Positions 6,754 to 15,500 of a stretch of 44,529 bases of DNA are shown here, piece by piece; position 1 is the first letter of the stretch; every line of letters starts with the position of its first letter. This stretch comes from UBA7803 sp041686955 (GTDB taxonomy: Bacteria > Pseudomonadota > Gammaproteobacteria > Pseudomonadales > Azotimanducaceae). The DNA is taken from the NCBI GenBank assembly GCA_041686955.1, contig JAWLCV010000034.1, positions 1 to 44,529 of the forward strand, read 5' to 3'. Under the pieces are notes generated by a model, which was not told where the DNA came from, ran no database searches, and was given only the letters and a program-made list of their open reading frames with translations. The position numbers and the translations under genes were made by a program.

Positions 6754-8637
6754 ATGGCACGGCACCCCCGGATGATGACCCAGTTGCGCCTACGCCGCTG
6801 GTTGACACGGATCCTCGCGCTGGTGGCCCTGACGGGCGGCTGGCTGCCTTCGTGCGGCTGGGCCGCGGACGTCCGCCTGGTGGTGGACGTATCGGCCGCC
6901 ACCAGTGCCCGGGACAGCGGCGAGCTGCGAAGCGAGGCGCTGGGCCTGCTGCTGCGGCTCTTGCCCGACGAGAGCCGTGCCGGCGTCTGGGTGTACTCGG
7001 ACGGCGTCGAGACCCTGGTGAAGCACGACCGCAGCGATGCGCTGTGGCGGGAAACCGCCGTCATTCGGACGCGAACCCTTCCGGAAGGGGGGCGGAACGC
7101 GAATCTGCTGGAAGCGCTGGACCGCGCCAGCGCGGACCGGAGCGCCGACGCCTCCGGTCCGGTCCATCTGGTGGTGCTGAGCGGCAGCGGCCTCGAGGTG
7201 GCCGGAGATGCCGCGGCCAACGCCGCCGCGGAGCGCCGGCTGCTGCGGGAGCTGCTGCCCGAGCTGCGGCGGGCGGGCTACCAGGTGCACACCCTGACCC
7301 TCTCCGATGCCGCGAACCCGCCGTTGCTCGAGCAGCTCGCGGCGGCCACCGGCGGCTACCATGGCCGTATCGACGCCGGGCTTCCCGAGCGGTTCGTCGA
7401 TCTACTCGGCCGCATGACATCGGTGAGCGGGGTGGAGACCGCTGAGGGCGGCGTCTTCCGGGTGCATCCGGGAATCGCGGAGCTCACGGTGCTGCGCTCC
7501 GGGGGCGGCATCGGCGACGACGTCGTCCTCGTGGACCCCGCGGGCAACCGTTACCGGCGCACCACCGCCGAGCGCCGGGTGCGCTGGCATCTCGACGACG
7601 GCTACGAGCTGGTCAGCGTGACTGGCCCGGCGCCCGGCCAGTGGCGCTTCGACGCGCCCGGGGACGTACGGGTGCTCGCCTACGGTGATCTCGCCCTGGA
7701 GTTCCTGGATCTGCCGGGCATGGTGTTTCCGGGGGATCTGCGCAGCTTCGAGCTCCAGGTGAGCAGCGCGGGGGAGGCGGTGACGGACCGGGACTTTCTG
7801 GGGCTTCTCCACCTCGCCGCCCGGCTCGACGGGCCCGGGGGCGAGGTGCCCCTGGCGGTGGAGCCGTCGGAGCAACCCGGGCGCTTCCGTGTGCACCTGG
7901 TGGATGTGTGGGCGCCCGGGGACTACCGGCTCGATGTCCGGCTGCGGGGGCCGACCTTCGCGCACCGGCAGTCCGTGCCGTTCGTGGTGAAGAACCCGTT
8001 GCGCATGGAGGTGCGTCCCGAGGCGGACGGCTTCGTGGCCTGGGTGGAGGTGGCCGCGCCGGACCTGGACTACCGCAGCCTGCGTCTCGCCGCGCTGATC
8101 AAACGGCCGCCCGGGGCGGCCCGGCCGTTCGTCTTCGAGCGGCTTCCCTCGGGACTCTGGAAACTGCCCGTGAAAGGCAGCCGCGGGCTCGTAGAAATTG
8201 CATTAGATATTCAAGGTAACTATCTGTCTGGAAAAGAGTTCAGGATGCGCAGCAGGCCTCTCAAGGTGACCTTGCCGGTGACGGACGTGCTGCAGCAGCA
8301 CCTCGACCTGCAAGGGCGCCCGGTGCTGCGTCCGGCTGCGGTCGTCGACGTCCCGGCAGCGCCTGCGGCGCCCCCCGGGCCGCCGGCGCAGCCGCCGGTG
8401 CCGGCGGTGGCGGACGTAGTGCCTGCGGCCGAAATGGGGGACGGGCTGCGGTTTCCGGTCTGGCTCGCGGTGACGGCGGCCTTCGTCAACCTCGGGATCG
8501 GTCTGTCCGCGTGGTGGCTGGTGGGGGGGCGACGTCCGGACTCGGACCGGCTCGGGGCGCTGAACCGGCTGCGCGGTCTCCTGGGGCTCGAGACCCGCGG
8601 GGACGAGGACGCCGGAGCGCCGTCCGCGGTTGCTTGA
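6754..8637 (+). CDS. Exported membrane-anchored VWA protein (TIGR03503-like) with degenerate MIDAS
   Basis: The 627-residue protein has an N-terminal signal sequence (RILALVALTGGWLPSCGWAA), a VWA-like domain from about residue 38 and one C-terminal membrane helix (FPVWLAVTAAFVNLGIGLSAW) near 565-590 after a Pro/Ala linker. The stretch DVRLVVDVSAATSARD, LGLLLRLLPDES and RAGVWVYSDGVETLV resembles the TIGR03503 group as I remember it. The metal-site motif that would read DxSxS is DVSAAT here, so metal-dependent ligand binding may be lost. The middle (about 240-480) looks all-beta, as in Ig-like modules. An AAGGGG ribosome site lies just upstream of ATG 6754. It precedes a MoxR-VWA pair, to which it may be functionally linked; that link is inference. 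Confidence 0.75.
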   Translation: MARHPRMMTQLRLRRWLTRILALVALTGGWLPSCGWAADVRLVVDVSAATSARDSGELRSEALGLLLRLLPDESRAGVWVYSDGVETLVKHDRSDALWRETAVIRTRTLPEGGRNANLLEALDRASADRSADASGPVHLVVLSGSGLEVAGDAAANAAAERRLLRELLPELRRAGYQVHTLTLSDAANPPLLEQLAAATGGYHGRIDAGLPERFVDLLGRMTSVSGVETAEGGVFRVHPGIAELTVLRSGGGIGDDVVLVDPAGNRYRRTTAERRVRWHLDDGYELVSVTGPAPGQWRFDAPGDVRVLAYGDLALEFLDLPGMVFPGDLRSFELQVSSAGEAVTDRDFLGLLHLAARLDGPGGEVPLAVEPSEQPGRFRVHLVDVWAPGDYRLDVRLRGPTFAHRQSVPFVVKNPLRMEVRPEADGFVAWVEVAAPDLDYRSLRLAALIKRPPGAARPFVFERLPSGLWKLPVKGSRGLVEIALDIQGNYLSGKEFRMRSRPLKVTLPVTDVLQQHLDLQGRPVLRPAAVVDVPAAPAAPPGPPAQPPVPAVADVVPAAEMGDGLRFPVWLAVTAAFVNLGIGLSAWWLVGGRRPDSDRLGALNRLRGLLGLETRGDEDAGAPSAVA

Positions 8638-8662
8638 TCCCCTGCATTGCGCTCCATTAAAG
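8634..8662 (+). promoter_or_regulatory. Weak candidate promoter for the MoxR-VWA pair
   Basis: TTGATC (8634-8639) and TTAAAG (8657-8662) are spaced by 17 bases in the 137-bp gap before the MoxR gene. The region is locally AT-rich (ATTAAAGTACTT). The match to consensus is partial and this is a suggestion only. Confidence 0.25.
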
Positions 8663-8774
8663 TACTTCGTTCGCCAAAGGCCTGTCCGAGCAGAATCCGT
8701 TTCTGATGAACCTTTCGAGGGTGGCGCCGGGCTTGTGGCCGTCGTGCCCGACAACTACCTGCGAGTGAAACTGA

Positions 8775-9623
8775 ATGATTTTCGACAGTACCGATACCTA
8801 CATATCCACCGAAGAACTGAGTATGGCGGTGGATGCCGCGGTGAAGCTGGAGCGGCCCCTGCTGGTCAAGGGCGAGCCGGGCACCGGCAAAACCATGCTG
8901 GCCGAGGAGGTGGCAAAGAAGCTGGGCCTGCGACTGATCCAGTGGCACATCAAGTCCACCACCAAGGCCATCAACGGTCTGTACGAGTACGACGCCGTGT
9001 CGCGTCTGCGAGACTCGCAGCTCGGCGACGAGCGGGTGCAGGACATCCGCAACTACATCAAGAAGGGTAAGCTGTGGGAGGCCTTCGAGTCCGACGAGCG
9101 GGTGGTGCTGCTCATCGACGAGATCGACAAGGCAGACATCGAGTTCCCCAACGACCTGCTGCAGGAGCTCGACCGCATGGAGTTCTATGTCTACGAGCTC
9201 CACGAGACCATCAAGGCGAAGCACCGGCCCATCGTCATCATCACCTCCAACAACGAGAAGGAGCTGCCGGACGCGTTCCTGCGCCGCTGCTTCTTCCACT
9301 ACATCAACTTCCCCGACCGGGAAACCATGCAGGACATCGTCAGCGTGCACTTCCCCGAGGTGAAGCAGGAGCTGGTCAAGGAAGCGCTGGAGATTTTCTT
9401 CGACGTCCGCAAGGTGCCGGGCATGAAGAAGAAACCCTCCACCTCGGAGCTCATCGACTGGCTCAAGCTCCTGATGGCGGACGACATCCCCGACGAGATT
9501 CTCACCAACCGCGACCCCAGCAAGGCCATTCCGCCGCTGTACGGCGCCCTGGTGAAGAACGAGCAGGACGTGCATCTGCTGGAGCGCCTGGCCTTCATGA
9601 ATCGCCGCGACAGCCGCGGGTGA
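8775..9623 (+). CDS. MoxR-family AAA+ ATPase (PA2707-like)
   Basis: MoxR ATPases act as chaperones, often activating or inserting metals into a partner through a VWA protein. The 282-residue protein has Walker A GEPGTGKT (33-40), Walker B VVLLIDEIDKAD (about 110-121), sensor 1 IVIITSNNEKELPDAFLRRC and an HIKSTTKAINGLYEYDAVSRL stretch that I recall from the PA2707 branch. No membrane segment or signal is present, so it is cytoplasmic. The VWA partner gene follows after 25 bp. What the pair acts on is unknown. The branch assignment is from memory and less certain than the MoxR call. Confidence 0.9.
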   Translation: MIFDSTDTYISTEELSMAVDAAVKLERPLLVKGEPGTGKTMLAEEVAKKLGLRLIQWHIKSTTKAINGLYEYDAVSRLRDSQLGDERVQDIRNYIKKGKLWEAFESDERVVLLIDEIDKADIEFPNDLLQELDRMEFYVYELHETIKAKHRPIVIITSNNEKELPDAFLRRCFFHYINFPDRETMQDIVSVHFPEVKQELVKEALEIFFDVRKVPGMKKKPSTSELIDWLKLLMADDIPDEILTNRDPSKAIPPLYGALVKNEQDVHLLERLAFMNRRDSRG

Positions 9624-9648
9624 AGCCCGCAGGGCGCGGAGCCGGCTC

Positions 9649-10821
9649 ATGCTGATCAACTTTTTCCTGACGCTCAGGAAGTACAAGGTCCCGGTCACCA
9701 TCCGGGAGCTCATGGATCTGCTTCAGGCGCTGCAGCATCGGCTGGTGTACGCCAACATCGACGACTTCTACCTGCTTTCCCGCACCTGTCTGGTGAAGGA
9801 CGAGAAGCACTACGACAAGTTCGATCGGGCGTTCTCGGCGTACTTCAAGGGACTGGAGGACCTGCACGGCCTGCTGGAGTCGCTGATTCCCGACGAGTGG
9901 CTGCGCCGGGAGTTCGAGAAGTCGCTGACCCCCGAGGAGCTGGAGAAGATCAAGTCCCTCGGCGGGCTGGAGAAGCTGATCGAGGCGTTCCAGGAGGCGA
10001 AAGCCGAGCAGGAGCGCCAGGAGGCGCAGAAGGGCAAGGAAGGCGAGGAGGGTCAGGAAGGCGACGATCCGAACCGGGTGGGCCGTAAGGGGCCCGGGGG
10101 CATGGGTCAGGGCAAGAAGAAGAAGGCCAAGAAGACCTGGGATCAGCGCCAGTACAAGAATCTCGACGACTCGGTGGAGCTCGGCACGCGCAACATCAAG
10201 CTGGCGCTGCGCCGGCTGCGCAAGTTCGCCCGCTCCGGCAAGGACGAGGAGCTGGACCTGGACGGCACCATCCGCTCCACGGCCCACAACGGCGGCATGC
10301 TGGACATCCGCATGCGTCCGGAGCGCAAGAACACCGTGAAGGTGCTGCTGTTCCTGGACATCGGCGGCTCCATGGATGCCCACGTCAAGGTGTGCGAAGA
10401 GCTGTTCTCGGCCAGCCGCACCGAGTTCAAGCACCTGGAAAGCTTCTACTTCCACAACTTCATCTACGAGTCGGTGTGGATGGACAATCGCCGGCGCATG
10501 AACGAGCGCATTCCCACCTGGGAGATCCTCAACAAGTACGCCCACGACTACAAGGTTGTGTTCGTGGGGGACGCTACCATGGCGCCTTACGAGATCACCC
10601 ACGCGGGCGGCAGCGTGGAGCACTGGAACGAGGAGCCGGGCGCCCTGTGGATGCAGCGCTTCGCCGCCATCTACGACAAGCTGGTGTGGATCAACCCCAC
10701 GCCCCAGGAGACCTGGGAATATTCCACCTCGGTGGCCATGACCCGGGAGCTGGTGGGGGGGCAGATGTATCCGCTGACCATTCGGGGGTTGGAGGAAGGC
10801 ATGAACTTCCTTTCCAAATAG
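9649..10821 (+). CDS. Cytoplasmic VWA (CoxE-like) partner of the MoxR ATPase
   Basis: The 390-residue protein has a helical N-terminal part (LINFFLTLRKYKVPVTIREL), a highly charged Lys/Glu/Gly-rich linker near residues 115-165, and a C-terminal VWA domain. The MIDAS motif DIGGSMD (237-243) is intact, unlike in the upstream membrane VWA protein. FVGDATMAPYEI supplies the later MIDAS Thr/Asp region. There is no signal peptide. In MoxR-VWA systems this protein usually bridges the ATPase and its client. It lies 25 bp after the MoxR gene, so the two form an operon. Confidence 0.9.
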   Translation: MLINFFLTLRKYKVPVTIRELMDLLQALQHRLVYANIDDFYLLSRTCLVKDEKHYDKFDRAFSAYFKGLEDLHGLLESLIPDEWLRREFEKSLTPEELEKIKSLGGLEKLIEAFQEAKAEQERQEAQKGKEGEEGQEGDDPNRVGRKGPGGMGQGKKKKAKKTWDQRQYKNLDDSVELGTRNIKLALRRLRKFARSGKDEELDLDGTIRSTAHNGGMLDIRMRPERKNTVKVLLFLDIGGSMDAHVKVCEELFSASRTEFKHLESFYFHNFIYESVWMDNRRRMNERIPTWEILNKYAHDYKVVFVGDATMAPYEITHAGGSVEHWNEEPGALWMQRFAAIYDKLVWINPTPQETWEYSTSVAMTRELVGGQMYPLTIRGLEEGMNFLSK

Positions 10822-10840
10822 CGAAGGACCACCCCGCGGT

Positions 10841-10978
10841 CGGGCGCTGCCCCGGTTTCCCGGACCACGCTCGGCCGCTCCGCGGTTCCCTCGCTTGGCA
10901 GAGTTGCCGCCGCGGGGCGGCGTCAATCTGCCGCGCTCGGCCTCGCTCAGATGGTCCGGGAAACCGGGTCAGCGCCCG
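10841..10978. repeat. 138-bp long imperfect palindrome with 27-bp terminal inverted repeats
   Basis: The ends 10841-10867 and 10952-10978 are inverted copies matching at 26 of 27 positions. The interior also folds: GGCAGAGTTG near 10897 pairs with the complement of a segment near 10925, around GCCGCC-GCGG-GGCGGC. The whole gap between the VWA gene and hrpA is filled by it. A related core, GGCGCTGACCCG, recurs at 44423. There is no T tract, so it is not a standard terminator. It may be a miniature inverted-repeat or extragenic palindromic element. Confidence 0.8.
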
Positions 10979-11038
10979 ATCGCTGCGTTGTCGTTCATTC
11001 TTCCGTAAGCTCAACTTCGCTCCAGTAATCTGATTGGT

Positions 11039-14000
11039 ATGGCTGGCCCCAGTGTGGATTCCAGGCTCGTGACGTTCGATCCCGCATTGGTGATGCGGCG
11101 GGACGTGTTTCGGCTGCGCCGGCTGGCGCGGCAGGACCCGGCGGCGTTCGAGGCGCTGCTGGCGGAGTCGCGGGCTCTGCTGGAGGCCCGGAGCCGTGCT
11201 TCTTTTACCGTGGCTTATCCCGAGGAACTGCCCATCACCGCCCATGTGGGGGAGATCGCCGCGCTGCTCGAGCGGCATCAGGTGATCGTGGTGGCGGGGG
11301 AGACGGGCTCGGGCAAGACCACCCAGCTACCGAAGATCTGCCTCGAGGCCGGGTTCGGGCGCCGCGGCATGATCGGCCACACCCAGCCGCGGCGGTTGGC
11401 GGCGCGCTCGGTGTCGGCGCGCATAGCCGAGGAGCTCGGCGTTCGCCAGGGGGAAGAGGTGGGCTATGCGGTGCGCTTCAGCGACCAGACCGGGCCCCGC
11501 ACCCTGGTGAAGCTGGTCACCGACGGGCTGCTGCTGACCGAGATCCGCCGCGACAAGTTCCTCGAGAGCTACGACGTGATCATCGTCGACGAGGCGCACG
11601 AGCGCAGCCTCAACGTGGACTTCCTGCTCGGTTACCTGCGGCAGGTGATGGAGAAGCGCCGCGATCTCAAGGTCATCATCACCAGCGCCACCATCGACGT
11701 GGCCGCCTTTTCCGCCCACTTCGGCAATGCGCCGGTGGTGGAGGTGGGGGGGCGCGGCTATCCGGTGGAGGTGCGCTACGTGGGCGACGAGCGGCCCTAC
11801 GAGGAGCGGCTGCTCGAGTGCCTGGAGGACATCGAGACGGGGCCCCAGGGGCGGGCCCGGGACGTGCTGGTGTTCCAGTCCGGGGAGCGGGAGATCCTGG
11901 AGACGGCCCGCACCCTGCGCCAGGCGGTGGGCGAGCGGTTCGAGATCCTGCCCCTCTATGCGCGTCTGGCCCAGAAGGATCAGCGCCGGGTGTTTCAACC
12001 CGGCAAGCGCCGGCGCATCGTGCTGGCCACCAACGTGGCCGAGACCTCCATCACCGTGCCCAACATCGGCTACGTGATCGATCCCGGGCTCGCCCGCATC
12101 AGCCGCTACTCCTACCGCTCGAAGCTGCAGCGGCTGCCCGTGGAGCCCGTTTCCCAGGCCAGCGCCAACCAGCGCATGGGCCGGTGCGGCCGGGTGGCCC
12201 CCGGAGTCTGCTATCGCCTCTACGACGAGGCGGATTTTCTCGGCCGCCCCGAATTCACCGACCCGGAGATCAAGCGCACCAATCTGGCCTCCGTGGTGCT
12301 GGCCATGGAGGCCTTCGGCCTGGGGGACGTGAGCCGCTTCCCGTTTCTCGATCCGCCCGATCCCGGCGCGGTGCGCGATGCGCGCCGGCTGCTCGAGGAG
12401 TTGGGCGCGCTGGACGGCCGCGGCCTCACCCCCGCGGGCCGGACCATGGCGCGGCTGCCGGTGGATCCGCGCCTCGCGCGCATGCTGGTGGCGGCGAACG
12501 ATCACCGCTGCCTCAGCGAAGTGCTGGTCATCGTCAGCGGCCTCGCGGTGCAGGATCCGCGGGAACGCCCGCTGGACAAGCAGGGATCCGCCGATCGGGC
12601 GCACGCCGAGTTCGCGGACGAGCGCTCCGACTTCCTCTCCCTGATCAATCTCTGGGCCTTCTACGAGCAGGCGCGCCAGGACAATACCCGGGCGAATCTG
12701 CGCCGGGAGCTGGAAAAGCGCTTCCTCTCGCCGGCGCGGATGCGGGAGTGGCGGGAGCTGCATCGTCAGTTGCTGCTCGCGGTCCGGGAACTGGGCATGA
12801 AGACCAATGCGGAGCCGGCGAGCCGGGCCGACGTGCACCGGGCGGTGCTGACGGGCTCGCTCAGCCTCATCGGCCTGCACGACGAGAAGGGCAACTACCA
12901 GGGGCCGCGGAACCTGCGCTTTCGGATCTTCCCGGGATCGGCCCTGGCGGACCGCACACCCAAGTGGGTGATGGCCGGGGAGATTACCGAGACCCGGCGC
13001 GTCTATGCCCGCTTCGTGGCGGCCGTGGAGCCGGCGTGGATAGAGGCCGCCGCCGGTCATCTGGTGAAACGCAGCTACAGCGAGCCCCACTGGAGCGCCC
13101 GGCGGGGCGAGGTGGTGGCCTACGAGACGGTGCTGCTCTACGGTCTGCCGCTGGCGGAGAAGCGCCGGGTCGGCTACAGCCAGGTGGATCCGGCCCACTG
13201 CCGGGACCTGATGATACGCGAGGGTCTGGTCCCGGGGGCGGTGAAGCGCCCGCTGCCGTTCCTGGAGCACAACCTGGCCCTGGTTCGGGAGCTTCTGGAA
13301 CGGGAGGCTCGCGGCCGGCGCCGGGATCTGCTGGTGAGCGAGGACGTGCAGGCGGCGCTGTACGCCGAAAGGCTGCCGGCAGAGCCATGCAACCTGGCAG
13401 AGCTCGAGCGCTGGTGGCGGCGCGCTAACGAGGCCGACCGGGCGCGGCTGTTCTTCACGGAAGCGGAGCTCTCCGAGCAGGCCGAGGTGGCCGTCACGGA
13501 GGACGACTACCCCTCGGAGCTCGAGTTGCGGGGCACGCGGTTTCCGCTCAAGTACCGGTTCGCCCCCGGCGAGGTGGACGACGGGGTGTCGGTTCGGGTT
13601 CCTCTCGGCGCCCTGCAGGCGGTGGTGGGGGAAGCCCTGGACTGGTCCGTGCCGGGGCTGTTTCCCGCGGTGTGCGAGCAGTGGTTCAAATCGCTGCCCA
13701 AGAGCAAGCGCCGCCTGCTGGCACCGGTGCCGGACAAGGTGCGCGAGCTTTTGCCTATGCTGCTGCGTCCTGATCGTTACCGGCAGGGGCGCCTGCCGGT
13801 GGCGCTGGCGCAGGCGGCGCAGGATCAGTTCGGTGTCCGCATCGACGCCGCGGACTGGGACCGTGATCGCATCGATCCGCATCTGCTGATGAACATTCAG
13901 GTGGTGGACCCAGAAGACCGCGTGCTGGCCCAGGGGCGGGATGTCGAGGCGCTGAAGGCCCGCTTTGCGGGCGAGGTTCGGGCCCGGCTCGAGGAGGGCG

Positions 14001-14890
14001 CCACCCGTGCTCTGGGGCTCACCGGGCTGCAGCGTTTTCCCGAGGACCGTGCCGTGACGGACACGCTGGTGGTGGAAGACGAGCGTGGCAAGGTGGTGGT
14101 GTATCCGGCGCTGGTGGATCGCGGCGACCACGTGGATCTCGAGCTGCTGGCGAGCGAGGCGGAGCAGCGGGAGGCCAATCCCCGGGGCTACGCGCGGCTG
14201 GCGCTGCTTCACGTGGGGCAATCGGCGCGGTACCTGAGGAAGCGGGTCGAGCGGGAGCGCGACCTGGGACTCCGTTTCGCTTCCCTCGGCAGTGCCAGCG
14301 ACCTCACCGACGAGCTGCTGCGTGGGGCGGCATGGTACTGCTTCTTCGAGGGCCGGCCGCTGCCGCGGGATGCCCGGGCGTTCGCGGATCGCATCCAGGG
14401 CGCGAAGGGCGAGCTGACCGCCATCTTCGAGGCCACCCTGGAGCAGCTTCGACAGGTGCTCACGCTGCGCTTCGAGCTCGCCCGGCTGATCCAGTCCCTG
14501 GATTCGCCCGCCTTTACCGACGTGCTCGCCGATGCGAGCCGTCAGCTCCAGCGCCTGGTGCCCGCCGACGTGCTGTCGGTCACGCCCCGGGTTTATCTGG
14601 GGGAGCTCCCCCGCTATCTGCGTGCCCTCGAGTACCGCCTGACCCATCTGCAGGGCCGCGTGGCCAGGGACCGGGAGCTTCGCGCGGTGGCGCAGGAGTT
14701 CGAAGCGCGGCTGGCGCGTCTGAAGGAAGCCCCCGGCATCCACGCCGACGACTTCCAGCGGCTGCGTTTCGCCCTGGAGGAGCTGCGGATCGGCCTCTTC
14801 GCCGAGCCTCTCGGCACGCGCGGCAAGGTCTCGGCCAAGCGGCTCGACCGCGAGTTTCTGGTGCTCGAGCGGGAGCTCGGTCTGGTCTGA
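11039..14890 (+). CDS. hrpA: ATP-dependent RNA helicase HrpA
   Basis: HrpA is a DEAH/RHA helicase implicated in mRNA processing and ribosome rescue in E. coli. The 1283 residues match the family length (about 1300). Motif I is GETGSGKTT (87-95), Ia TQPRRLAARSV, II DEAH (184-187), III SATID, V TNVAETSITVPNIGYVID and VI QRMGRCGRVAPG. HA2 and OB-fold regions follow, then the long HrpA-specific C-terminus starting near GVRIDAADWDRDRIDPHLLMN and ending EFLVLERELGLV. It stands alone between the palindromic element and the MNIO locus. Confidence 0.97.
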   Translation: MAGPSVDSRLVTFDPALVMRRDVFRLRRLARQDPAAFEALLAESRALLEARSRASFTVAYPEELPITAHVGEIAALLERHQVIVVAGETGSGKTTQLPKICLEAGFGRRGMIGHTQPRRLAARSVSARIAEELGVRQGEEVGYAVRFSDQTGPRTLVKLVTDGLLLTEIRRDKFLESYDVIIVDEAHERSLNVDFLLGYLRQVMEKRRDLKVIITSATIDVAAFSAHFGNAPVVEVGGRGYPVEVRYVGDERPYEERLLECLEDIETGPQGRARDVLVFQSGEREILETARTLRQAVGERFEILPLYARLAQKDQRRVFQPGKRRRIVLATNVAETSITVPNIGYVIDPGLARISRYSYRSKLQRLPVEPVSQASANQRMGRCGRVAPGVCYRLYDEADFLGRPEFTDPEIKRTNLASVVLAMEAFGLGDVSRFPFLDPPDPGAVRDARRLLEELGALDGRGLTPAGRTMARLPVDPRLARMLVAANDHRCLSEVLVIVSGLAVQDPRERPLDKQGSADRAHAEFADERSDFLSLINLWAFYEQARQDNTRANLRRELEKRFLSPARMREWRELHRQLLLAVRELGMKTNAEPASRADVHRAVLTGSLSLIGLHDEKGNYQGPRNLRFRIFPGSALADRTPKWVMAGEITETRRVYARFVAAVEPAWIEAAAGHLVKRSYSEPHWSARRGEVVAYETVLLYGLPLAEKRRVGYSQVDPAHCRDLMIREGLVPGAVKRPLPFLEHNLALVRELLEREARGRRRDLLVSEDVQAALYAERLPAEPCNLAELERWWRRANEADRARLFFTEAELSEQAEVAVTEDDYPSELELRGTRFPLKYRFAPGEVDDGVSVRVPLGALQAVVGEALDWSVPGLFPAVCEQWFKSLPKSKRRLLAPVPDKVRELLPMLLRPDRYRQGRLPVALAQAAQDQFGVRIDAADWDRDRIDPHLLMNIQVVDPEDRVLAQGRDVEALKARFAGEVRARLEEGATRALGLTGLQRFPEDRAVTDTLVVEDERGKVVVYPALVDRGDHVDLELLASEAEQREANPRGYARLALLHVGQSARYLRKRVERERDLGLRFASLGSASDLTDELLRGAAWYCFFEGRPLPRDARAFADRIQGAKGELTAIFEATLEQLRQVLTLRFELARLIQSLDSPAFTDVLADASRQLQRLVPADVLSVTPRVYLGELPRYLRALEYRLTHLQGRVARDRELRAVAQEFEARLARLKEAPGIHADDFQRLRFALEELRIGLFAEPLGTRGKVSAKRLDREFLVLERELGLV

Positions 14891-14979
14891 TCGCCCACCC
14901 GGATGGATGCGCGCCGGCCCGGCTTCGGGTTACAGTTGAAAAGCTGGCCCACGGGGGGCCTCTCAGAGGAGACGTGGAT

Positions 14980-15324
14980 ATGGGGAACAGGAGAATCAAG
15001 CCGGTCGCGGCGGCCGTCGGCACTGCCTTCGTGGCTTCGCTGGCCTCCGTCGGCTTCGCCGACACCTCCGGGGAGTTGTTCGTGACGGAGGATCTCGGAT
15101 CCGGCTATGCGCTGCTGGCCCAGGCCGACAGCGAAGGCAAGGGGGGTGAAGGCACCTGCGGACAGTCGGCGGACGCCGACGCCAAGGACGCGGAAGGGGG
15201 CTGCGGGGCCAAGGACGCCGAGGGGGGCTGTGGCGCCAAGGACGCCGAGGGCGGCTGTGGCGCCAAGGACGCCGAGGGCGGCTGTGGCGCCAAGGATGCC
15301 GAGGGCGCATGCGGGGCCGCATGA
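14980..15324 (+). CDS. hvfA: HvfA/bufferin-type RiPP precursor with EG(G/T/A)CG repeats
   Basis: The 114-residue product has a Sec-type signal peptide (RRIKPVAAAVGTAFVASLAS, cleavage probably after GFA near residue 27), a leader-like segment with LGSGYALLAQ, and a Cys-repeat core. Cysteines are at 60, 75, 84, 93, 102 and 111, each in EGxCG (x = T, G four times, A). Known HvfA/BufA2 peptides carry EGKCG repeats whose Cys is converted by a DUF692 iron oxidase to an oxazolone/thioamide-type group that binds copper. The DUF692 and DUF2063 genes follow. AGAGGAG lies 8-9 bases before ATG 14980. The stop TGA is 1 bp before the N gap, so whether this is the whole gene set is uncertain. Confidence 0.85.
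   Translation: MGNRRIKPVAAAVGTAFVASLASVGFADTSGELFVTEDLGSGYALLAQADSEGKGGEGTCGQSADADAKDAEGGCGAKDAEGGCGAKDAEGGCGAKDAEGGCGAKDAEGACGAA
15181..15315 (+). repeat. Five tandem 27-bp units coding AKDAEGGCG
   Basis: Units start at 15181, 15208, 15235, 15262 and 15289. Units 3 and 4 are identical; the others differ by a few bases, and the last codes EGACG. Each unit supplies one modifiable cysteine of the precursor peptide. The near-identity suggests copy number can change by slippage. Confidence 0.95.
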
Positions 15325-15325
15325 A

Positions 15326-15425
15326 NNNNNNNNNNNNNNNNNNNNNNNNNNNNNNNNNNNNNNNNNNNNNNNNNNNNNNNNNNNNNNNNNNNNNNNNNNN
15401 NNNNNNNNNNNNNNNNNNNNNNNNN
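15326..15425. other. Assembly gap of 100 N next to the precursor gene
   Basis: The gap is exactly 100 N, a placeholder of unknown length. The 16 bases before it (15310-15325) and after it (15426-15441) are identical, TGCGGGGCCGCATGAA. A further 17-bp imperfect copy follows at 15442-15457. Either the contigs overlap and nothing is missing, or repeated sequence such as another precursor gene was lost. Confidence 0.97.
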
Positions 15426-15500
15426 TGCGGGGCCGCATGAAATGCGGGGTCTCATGAACCCGTCGGCGGCGGGGCACGTTCCCGGACCGTGCCTTCGCCG

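Noticed and set aside
11327..14743. Very long open frame antisense to hrpA.
   Set aside because: Frames on the opposite strand stay open in GC-rich coding DNA; the product has low-complexity His/Arg/Leu composition and no domain, while hrpA is certain.
14946..14960. GGCCC-N5-GGGCC as a terminator after hrpA.
   Set aside because: The stem is short, has no T tract and lies in the leader of the precursor gene.
15181..15315. CRISPR-like array of 27-bp repeats.
   Set aside because: The units are contiguous without spacers, in frame, and code the precursor Cys repeats.
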